Below, one piece after another: positions 57,976-64,000 of a stretch of 64,000 bases of DNA. Every line of letters starts with the position of its first letter. Position 1 is the first letter of the stretch. The stretch comes from Amycolatopsis sp. CA-126428 (GTDB lineage: Bacteria > Actinomycetota > Actinomycetes > Mycobacteriales > Pseudonocardiaceae), in assembly GCF_002904335.1 (NCBI RefSeq), contig NZ_PPHF01000038.1, positions 1-64,000 of the forward strand, written 5' to 3'. The translations under genes and the position numbers were made by a program. The notes beneath the pieces are model-generated. The model was not told the DNA's origin. It made no database searches and worked only from the letters and a program-made list of their open reading frames with translations.

Positions 57976-58632
57976 CTACCGGTAGGTGAGCAACGAGGCC
58001 GCGTCGGCCTCGAAGTGCGGGTGCTCGTTGAACGACAGCAGTGTGACACCGCCGCGGCCGGACACCAGCTTGGTGATCCCGCCGTTGACCGTGACGCGGT
58101 TGAGCTTGAGCAGCCCGGCCTCGGGGGTGCCCATGAGCAGGCCGCAGATCGTGGCGATCACCCCGCCGGAGGTGAACACGACCGCGTGCTCCCCCTTGCC
58201 CAGCGACGCCACCAGGTCGCTCAGCGCGTCCCGGCACCGCGCGAGGAACGCCGGCCACGTCTCGGCGCACGGCCCGTCGGCACCGGCCGAGGTCCACGCC
58301 GTCAGGGCCGCGTCCAGGACGCCTTGGTAGGCGCGCGAATCCTCCTGCGGTGCCCCGCCGGCGTGGTGGCGGGCGATGTCGACGTGGTCGTACTCGTTCC
58401 AGCGCGGGTCTTCGACCACCGGGACGTCGCTGCCGAGCACCTTCAGCGCCGTCGCCGCGGTGTCGCGCTGCCGGGCCAGCGATCCCGACCGGACCTGACT
58501 GAAGGAGACGTTCCGCCGCAGCAGTTCCGCACCGACCACAGTGGACTGCTCGAAGCCGCGCGGCGACAGCGCGTCGTAGTCCGCCGCGCCGAACGACGCT
58601 TGTCCGTGCCGGATCAGGTAGATCGCGCCCAC
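57976..58632 (-). CDS. Histidine phosphatase family protein
   Basis: The 218-residue phosphoglycerate mutase-like protein has the phospho-acceptor motif LIRHGQ (His9) and an acidic residue in DPRWNEYDHV. The second conserved His, normally in an SHGG-type loop, is replaced: the sequence reads VFTSGGVI. Some family members share this change, and activity may be altered. The GTG shares one base with the phosphotransferase stop (TAGTG), so it is co-translated with that gene. Confidence 0.85.
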   Translation of the reverse strand: MGAIYLIRHGQASFGAADYDALSPRGFEQSTVVGAELLRRNVSFSQVRSGSLARQRDTAATALKVLGSDVPVVEDPRWNEYDHVDIARHHAGGAPQEDSRAYQGVLDAALTAWTSAGADGPCAETWPAFLARCRDALSDLVASLGKGEHAVVFTSGGVIATICGLLMGTPEAGLLKLNRVTVNGGITKLVSGRGGVTLLSFNEHPHFEADAASLLTYR

Positions 58633-59690
58633 TAGACCCGTCCCTTCGCGATGATCTCGCGGCAGCGCCAGTCCAGGTAGCCGACGAACTGCCAGAAGTC
58701 CTTGAACGCCGGGTTGCGGGTGGCGCCGTCGTGGTAGCGCCGGTACAGCTGCTGCAGCACGGCGGCGAGCCGGAACAGGCCGTAGACCTCGTAGAACCGC
58801 CAGTCACCGATCGAAAGCCCGGTCTTCTCCGCGTAGCGCGCGACGAACTCCTCACGGGTGAACATGCCGGGCAGGTGGGTCGGCTGGCGGCGGCTCGCGT
58901 GCATGACGTCGTCGTCGCCGGCCTGGACCCAGTAGGCGAGCATGCTGCCCAGCTCCATCAGCGGGTCGCCGAGGGTGGCCATCTCCCAGTCGAGGACGCC
59001 GGTGATGTTCAGCGTCGACGGGCCGTCCAGCACCAGGTTGTCGAGCCGGTAGTCGTTGTGGATCAGGCAGATCTTGACCTCGCCGGGCTGGTTGGCCGCC
59101 AGCCACGCGCGCACCTCGGCGAAGTCGCCGACGTTGTCCGTGCGCGCCGCGACGTACCGCTCCGACCAGCCGCGGACCTGCCGCTCGACGTACCCGGCAC
59201 CCTTGCCGAGGTCGGCGAGCCCGGCCTTCCCGACGTCGACGGCGTGCAGGTCGACCAGCCGGTCGACGACCTTGCCGGACAGCTCGAGCGCCTGGTCCGG
59301 GCCCAGTTCGAGATCGTCCGGCAGGTTGCCCCGCAGGATGAGCCCGTCGAGCTTCTCCATGACGTAGAAGTCGCCACCGAGCACGGCCGGGTCGTCCCCG
59401 AACGCCACCATCCGCGGCACGTACGGGAACACCGGCTTCAGCGCGTGCTGGACGCGGTACTCGCGCCGCATGTCGTGCGCCGACGCCGCTTTGTGCCCGG
59501 CCGGCGGGCGGCGCAGGATCAGCTCGCGGTCCGGGTAGGTCAGCAGGTACGTCAGGTTGGACGCGCCGCCGGGGAACTGCCGGACCTGCGGCGGCTCGTC
59601 CCCGAGGCCCTCGACCTTCGCGCTCAGCCAGGCGTGCACCGCGGCGACGTCGAAGGTGTCCTCCGCGCGGACCTCGACCGGGGCGTTCAC
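58632..59690 (-). CDS. Phosphotransferase-family (APH-like) protein
   Basis: The 352-residue kinase-like protein resembles the ACAD10/choline-kinase type group: an N-terminal lobe with FPGGASNLTYLL and ELILRRPP, catalytic CLIHNDYRLDNLVL and metal-binding VLDWEMATLGDPLMELG. In actinomycetes such proteins often sit with acyl-CoA dehydrogenases and SDRs of lipid metabolism. It is unlikely to be an antibiotic kinase. GTG overlaps the SDR stop by four bases. Confidence 0.86.
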   Translation of the reverse strand: MNAPVEVRAEDTFDVAAVHAWLSAKVEGLGDEPPQVRQFPGGASNLTYLLTYPDRELILRRPPAGHKAASAHDMRREYRVQHALKPVFPYVPRMVAFGDDPAVLGGDFYVMEKLDGLILRGNLPDDLELGPDQALELSGKVVDRLVDLHAVDVGKAGLADLGKGAGYVERQVRGWSERYVAARTDNVGDFAEVRAWLAANQPGEVKICLIHNDYRLDNLVLDGPSTLNITGVLDWEMATLGDPLMELGSMLAYWVQAGDDDVMHASRRQPTHLPGMFTREEFVARYAEKTGLSIGDWRFYEVYGLFRLAAVLQQLYRRYHDGATRNPAFKDFWQFVGYLDWRCREIIAKGRV

Positions 59691-60439
59691 GTGAACTTCC
59701 GCAGCAGCGCGGCGGGCACCACACGCATGACGGCGCTCAGCGGCACCCACGGCCACGCCGGGACGTAAGCCCGGGCGCGCTCGGCCTCGATCGCCTTCGC
59801 CAGCGCGCGGGCGCCGGTCTCGGCCTTGGCCAGCAACGGGTTCCGGCCGATCCGGTCGTTCATCTCCGACTCGATGTAGCCGGGCCGGACGTCGGTGACG
59901 GCGATGCCCCGGGGCTTCAGCTCGATCCGGGTGCCGTCGACGAACGCCGAGATCCCGGCCTTCGAAGCGGCGTACGCGGTGAGCTTGCCCGGGAAGGGCC
60001 GGAGCGCGCTGAAGGAGGAGATGACGGCGAGGTGGCCGGCGCCCTGCTCGCGGAAGATGCCGGCGGCGGCCTCGATCTGGGCGGCGGCCGCGACGAAGTT
60101 GACCTCGAGGGTCTGGCGGTTGGCGTCGAACCGGCCCGTGCCGACCCGCTGGCCCTTCCCGAGCCCGGCGTTCACAATCACCCGGTCGAGGGACCCGAGC
60201 TCGTCGCGGAACTCCGCGAAGACGGCGAACACGCGGTCGTGGTCGGTGACGTCGAGGGTCCGCGTGACGACCTGGATCCCGGGGTGCGCCGCGGTCAGTT
60301 CGGCGGCCAGCTTCCCGAGCCGCTCGGTGCGCCGCGCGCACAGCGCGAGGTTGCGCCCCTTGGCCGCGAACTGCCGAGCCATGCCTTCGCCCAACCCGCT
60401 GCTGGCGCCGGTGATCAGGATGTTCTTCCGGAGCGTCAT
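59687..60439 (-). CDS. SDR family oxidoreductase
   Basis: The 250-residue classical SDR has TGASSGLG, NAG in VIVNAGLGKGQ, a catalytic Ser in VISSFSA and YAASK. The C-terminal part (WPWVPLSAVMRVVPAALLRKF) is hydrophobic and could touch the membrane. It is the first gene of the leftward SDR-phosphotransferase-phosphatase-propeller run, each overlapping or nearly touching the next. The ATG at 60439 lacks a strong ribosome site, but upstream sequence does not match the family. Confidence 0.85.
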   Translation of the reverse strand: MTLRKNILITGASSGLGEGMARQFAAKGRNLALCARRTERLGKLAAELTAAHPGIQVVTRTLDVTDHDRVFAVFAEFRDELGSLDRVIVNAGLGKGQRVGTGRFDANRQTLEVNFVAAAAQIEAAAGIFREQGAGHLAVISSFSALRPFPGKLTAYAASKAGISAFVDGTRIELKPRGIAVTDVRPGYIESEMNDRIGRNPLLAKAETGARALAKAIEAERARAYVPAWPWVPLSAVMRVVPAALLRKFT

Positions 60440-60797
60440 GCCCGGGATGCTACCCGGTGGTAACAAGACCGGTGGCCCGGCGCTGGGGGCGTCGCCGGGC
60501 CACCGGTCATCGCGCGGCCACACCGGCCGGTCGCACAACTCGGCCGGGTGAACCGGAGCCGGAACCGCTCGCGCGGCCGGTCACACCTGCGCCCGGATGG
60601 GCCGTGAGGGGGAGGCGGTGCCACCGGAGCAGGCAAGTCATACAAGCGCGTCCGCCCAGGCCGGGGCAATGGTTCACAGTTGCCAGTACTAGCCCGTTCG
60701 CCCGAGTGGGCGTCCCGGCGGCACGGCCGAAGAGGGGGGCGGAGACCGCGAGGAAAACTGCTAACGTGCTCCGTGTCGGGGATCGTCGGGGGACGGC
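60440..60797. other. Gene-free divergent interval
   Basis: This 358-base interval separates the leftward SDR operon from the rightward HTH regulator gene. Frames cross it but show no family sequence or start. CGCCC-GAGT-GGGCG near 60700 is a short hairpin. TTGCCA near 60680 and TAACGT just before 60770 are possible promoter elements for the rightward gene. Nothing more definite is visible. Confidence 0.6.
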
Positions 60798-61751
60798 ATG
60801 GGGCGGGTCGGGATTTCAGCGATGGCGGGCAGCGCGGCGGGTGACGGCCAGGAGAGCGGCCGTACCGAATTCGCCATCCGGCTGCGCGCGGCCATCGCCA
60901 CCAGCGGCCTGTCGCTCGACCGGATCCAGGCGCGGCTGCGGGCCCGCGGCGTCGTCGTCAGCGTCACCGCGCTCAGCTATTGGCAGTCGGGCAAAAGGCA
61001 GCCGGAGCGGCAGAGTTCGCTCTCGGCCGTCCGTACGCTCGAAGAGATCCTCGACGTCCCCGCCGGGTCCCTGCTCGGCCTGCTGCCCCCGCCCCGGCCC
61101 CGCGGCGGTGCCGGGAAGCGCCAGGCCGGCGGCGAGCCGATGTCGTTCCCGCGCGAGGTGCTGCAGCCGCTGCTGGAGAAGGTCGGGGCGCCGCACGCCC
61201 TCGACCGCCAGCAGCCGCTGAAGATGGTCGGCCTGCACGACCTGTGCGAGATCGCCGCGGACGGCGGGCAGCGGGCGGTGACCGCGCGGGCGGTGTTCCA
61301 GGCCGTCGCGGACGGCCAGGACCGCTGGCTGCTGGTGTACTCCCAGGACGACCCGGCGGCGGGCGTGCCGGAACTGCACGCCGTGCGCAACTGCCGGGTC
61401 GGCCGCGCCGAGACCGACGAGGCCCACGGCCTGCTCGTCACCGAACTGCTCTTCGACCAGCCCATCAACCGGGGCGAGACGCACCTGATCGAGTACACGC
61501 TGACCAACAGCGGGCCGCCGTACCCGGAGTGCCGCAACACCCACTACCGCGAGTTCCGCCGCCCGGTGCGGGAGTACCTGCTGGAGGTCCGGTTCGCCCG
61601 GGGCACCGCACCGGACCGCTGCTGGCAGTACTCCCGCAACGGCGCGAACGGCACCCTCGCCCGCCGCCCCCTGAAGCTCGACGGCGAAGACGGCGTCCAC
61701 GCCGTGGCGTTCGACTTCGGCCCCGGCGTCTTCGGCATCGACTGGGACTGA
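60798..61751 (+). CDS. Helix-turn-helix regulator of a Pseudonocardiaceae-type family
   Basis: The 317-residue protein has an N-terminal XRE-like HTH (EFAIRLRAAIATSGLSLDRIQARLRARGVVVSVTALSYWQSGKRQPER, about residues 24-72) and a C-terminal domain with ENC-type features (VEYTLTNS-like strand, a CRNTHYREFRRPVREYLLEVRF segment) that I do not recognise. Such proteins occur in several copies in actinomycetes. The ATG at 60798 is used; an ATG at 60822 is possible. It is convergent with the LuxR-type gene, four bases apart. Confidence 0.75.
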   Translation: MGRVGISAMAGSAAGDGQESGRTEFAIRLRAAIATSGLSLDRIQARLRARGVVVSVTALSYWQSGKRQPERQSSLSAVRTLEEILDVPAGSLLGLLPPPRPRGGAGKRQAGGEPMSFPREVLQPLLEKVGAPHALDRQQPLKMVGLHDLCEIAADGGQRAVTARAVFQAVADGQDRWLLVYSQDDPAAGVPELHAVRNCRVGRAETDEAHGLLVTELLFDQPINRGETHLIEYTLTNSGPPYPECRNTHYREFRRPVREYLLEVRFARGTAPDRCWQYSRNGANGTLARRPLKLDGEDGVHAVAFDFGPGVFGIDWD

Positions 61752-61755
61752 CCCC

Positions 61756-64000
61756 TCAGCTCAGGCGGGCCGCCGCCAGGGTGGCCAGCTCGGTGCGGTT
61801 CGCGATCCCCAGCTTCGCGTAGACGTGCGCCAAGTGCGTCTTCACCGTGCCGCGGCTCATGAACAGCCGGGTGCCGATCTCCGGGTTCGTGCACCCCTCC
61901 GCCGCCAGCTTCACCACCTCCAGCTCGGTCGGCGTCAGGCTGCCCCAGCCGCTCGACGGGCGGCCGCGGGTTCCCCGGGTCCGGCGCACGAACGCCACCA
62001 CGTCCTCGAGGCCCATCGGCTGCTCGGACGACGCCAGGCCCAGCGCGTCCAGCTCCGCCTGCGCGGAGGGACGGCGGGCAACACCCAGCTCGGCCCGAGC
62101 CTGCGAAGCCGAGACGAGCACGCGGGCCGCGTCGGCCTCGCGGCCGGTGCGGGCGAGCAGCGTCGTCAGTGCGTCCAGACTGGCCAGGACACCCAGCCGA
62201 AGGCCGTGGTCCAGGCGCAAGCTCAAGGCTTCGTGGTGCAGTTCGGCCGCCTGCTCCGGCTCCGCCAGGTACCCCTGCTGGTCCAGGGCGTCGGCCAAGA
62301 GCGACGGCAGGGACCAGTGGCGGGTGAGCTCGACGGCGGTGGCCAGCACCTCCGCGGCCTCGTCAACCCGGCCGAGCGCGCGCAACAGAGCGCCGCGTTC
62401 GGCCAGGCCTTGCGCGGCCATGTACGTCCCCGGCACGGCTTCGCGCTCGAACCAGCGCAACGCGGCTTCGAACTCGCCGCGCCGCCAATGCAACTCGCCG
62501 AGCACGCCGGCCATGCCCGGCACGAAGACGTCACCCGCCGTCTCCAGCAGCCGCAGGAACGGCTCCATCACACGGAACCCGGCGTCGACGTCGCCGGCCG
62601 CGCAGTGCACCAGCGCCAAGCGGCACAGCGTCGTGTTGACGCGGTGGAAGTCGCCGAGCGGGGCGGCCACCTCCACGGCCTGTCCGGCGAGTTCCCGCGC
62701 CCGCGGCAGATCCGCCGCGGCGAGCGCGATCCCGGACCGGACACTGAGGACGGTCGACGCGAGGCCGCGATCGCCCCGGCGCAGCAATCCTTCGGCCGCC
62801 TCGTCGAGCAGGGGCGCCGCTTCGCCGTGGCGGTCGCGGGCGAACCGGACGATCCCGCGCAGCATCAACGCGCTGTCCCGCGCGAAGCCGTCTCCGGCCT
62901 CCTCGGCGACCTTCCCGGCTTCGACGGCGACGTCCCAGGCGGTGTCGAAGTCCGTGTACACGTGGCCTAGGGCGGTCAGGGAGAGACACCGCGCGCGCAG
63001 GCCCGCTTCGCCGAGTTCGGTGGCGAGGTCCAGGCCGCGCTGCGCGGCTTCGACGTCGAACGGCGCCGTCGTGTCGGCGACCAGGCCCATCCCGGTCAGC
63101 AGCCGGGCCTGCAGCGGGGTCCGGTCGTCCGGGCGCCGGGCGACCGCACGCTTGAGGTACGCCAGGCCCTCGTGGCCGCGGCCGTGCAGGTTCCACAGCC
63201 ACGCGACGGCGGCGGCGAGCCGGCGGCCCCGGCCCGGATCCTCCCGCGCCAGCCCCCATTCCAGGGCCGCGCGCAAGTTGTCGCGCTCGGGCTCGACCCG
63301 CGCCCGCCAGGCGTCCTTGTCGCGGTCGAGATCGGGCTCGGCGGCCTCGGCCAGCGCCAGGTAGTGATCGAGGTGCCGGTCGCGGACGGCGCCGGTCTCC
63401 CCCGCCTCGGCCAGCCGGGCCGCCGCGTACTCGCGGAGGGTCTCCAGCAGCCGGTACCGGCCGTCTTCGGCCAGCACCAAGGACTTGTCGACGAGCCGGC
63501 CGAGCGCGGGCAGCACGGCCGGGCCGCCCGCCGCGGCCAGGGTGAACCCGCCGGCGAACACCGCCAGCCGCCGGAACACGGCGCGGTCCTCCTCGCCGAG
63601 CTGGTCGTGGCTCCACGCGAGCGAGCCTTCGAGGGTCCGCTGCCGCGCCGGCACCCCGCGCGGGCCGCGGGTGAGCAGCGCGAACCGGTCCTCGAGGCCG
63701 GCGTCGATCTGGTGCGGGGCCAGGGTTCCGAGCCACGCCGCGGCCAGCTCGACGGCCAGGGGGATGCCGTCGAGCCGCGTGCAGATCGACCGGACGGCGG
63801 CCGCGCTGGAGGCGTCCAAAGTGAACAGCGGCCGGACCGCACCCGCGCGTTCGACGAACAGCGCGACGGCTTCTTCGACGGCCAGCGGCGGCACCCGCCA
63901 GACCGTCTCCCCCGGCACGGCCAGTGGCTCCCGGCTGGTCGTCAGCACCGCGACCTCGGGGCAGGACCGCAGCAGTTCGACCGCGACTTCGGCAGCGCCG
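61756..64000 (-). CDS. LuxR-family ATPase regulator (LAL-like), 5' end outside window
   Basis: The visible 747 codons, less the stop, lack the start, which lies beyond base 64000. The frame is open to the edge (AEVAVELLRSCPEVAVLTTSREPL), and the Walker A part is therefore missing. What remains is the end of an NB-ARC/AfsR-like ATPase (LDGIPLAVELAAAWLG), a long TPR-like helical region with DRHLDHYLALAE and repeated helical pairs, and a C-terminal LuxR HTH (LTPTELEVVKLAAEGCTNPEIGTRLFMSRGTVKTHLAHVYAKLGIANRTELA). It is a large signal-responsive activator; its targets are unknown. Confidence 0.87.
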   Translation of the reverse strand, partial: GAAEVAVELLRSCPEVAVLTTSREPLAVPGETVWRVPPLAVEEAVALFVERAGAVRPLFTLDASSAAAVRSICTRLDGIPLAVELAAAWLGTLAPHQIDAGLEDRFALLTRGPRGVPARQRTLEGSLAWSHDQLGEEDRAVFRRLAVFAGGFTLAAAGGPAVLPALGRLVDKSLVLAEDGRYRLLETLREYAAARLAEAGETGAVRDRHLDHYLALAEAAEPDLDRDKDAWRARVEPERDNLRAALEWGLAREDPGRGRRLAAAVAWLWNLHGRGHEGLAYLKRAVARRPDDRTPLQARLLTGMGLVADTTAPFDVEAAQRGLDLATELGEAGLRARCLSLTALGHVYTDFDTAWDVAVEAGKVAEEAGDGFARDSALMLRGIVRFARDRHGEAAPLLDEAAEGLLRRGDRGLASTVLSVRSGIALAAADLPRARELAGQAVEVAAPLGDFHRVNTTLCRLALVHCAAGDVDAGFRVMEPFLRLLETAGDVFVPGMAGVLGELHWRRGEFEAALRWFEREAVPGTYMAAQGLAERGALLRALGRVDEAAEVLATAVELTRHWSLPSLLADALDQQGYLAEPEQAAELHHEALSLRLDHGLRLGVLASLDALTTLLARTGREADAARVLVSASQARAELGVARRPSAQAELDALGLASSEQPMGLEDVVAFVRRTRGTRGRPSSGWGSLTPTELEVVKLAAEGCTNPEIGTRLFMSRGTVKTHLAHVYAKLGIANRTELATLAAARLS

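Noticed and set aside
58632..59690. Aminoglycoside phosphotransferase resistance gene
   Set aside because: Sequence follows the ACAD10/choline-kinase-like branch and it lies in an operon with an SDR and a phosphatase.

Overview
The window is high-GC actinomycete chromosome. Three things point that way: strongly G/C-ending codons, GTG starts with overlapping ATGA/GTGA junctions, and a content of F420-dependent enzymes, LacI/TetR/IclR/PaaX regulators and DUF5302 and SCO6745-type proteins. A pseudonocardial genus such as Amycolatopsis is the best guess; this is inference only, since no rRNA or tRNA gene is present. Almost all of the sequence is coding, with about 60 protein genes. The only gene-free stretch above 300 bases is 60440-60797.

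Layout. 1-6178: a LacI regulator and an ABC sugar importer (binding protein plus two permeases, no ATPase gene) with a GH13 glucosidase. 6175-18266: single or paired genes (a secreted LVIVD-repeat protein, an orphan peptide-binding lipoprotein, LysR with a PRISE-type reductase, an SDR, a secreted S8-type protease, a quinone reductase, GNAT, dihydrolipoyl dehydrogenase, acyltransferase, an F420 enzyme). 18482-22267: LacI, DUF993 protein, sugar-phosphate isomerase and IclR, with well-formed palindromic operators. 22314-24304: a two-component system. 25485-29304: a translationally coupled lysine permease-davA-davB operon, giving the monooxygenase route from lysine to 5-aminovalerate, behind a 20-bp palindrome. 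30169-34576: TetR, hydrolase, PucR-type regulator and a secreted SGNH lipase.

34566-40434 is a leftward catabolic operon: carotenoid-cleavage-type oxygenase, acyl-CoA ligase, thiolase, F420-dependent LLM enzyme, PPOX protein. It is opposed by a double-domain HxlR regulator. 43773-45643 pairs a serine hydrolase with valine dehydrogenase. 45875-52498 is a divergent aromatic module. To the left lie a PaaX-like regulator, tryptophan 2,3-dioxygenase and kynureninase; to the right lie a creatininase-family hydrolase, a benzoate/aminobenzoate-type CoA ligase, an SDR and an enoyl-CoA hydratase. Together they suggest tryptophan to kynurenine to anthranilate to anthraniloyl-CoA.

52905-57046 is the most unusual region: a three-gene set of lower GC (3-TM membrane protein, NUDIX hydrolase, 1059-residue HD plus HSP90-type ATPase). 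It sits flush at the end of a leftward housekeeping-like operon (57048-60439) and resembles a conflict or defence cassette. The right edge holds an HTH regulator and a truncated LuxR-type ATPase regulator.

Non-coding structure is rich for such dense DNA. Two arrays of 21-bp units in inverted orientation each sit between convergent genes. A perfect 22-bp-arm hairpin follows kynureninase. Many palindromes lie at promoters. A short palindrome, GTCCANNGTGGAC, with an AT-rich core recurs inside genes.
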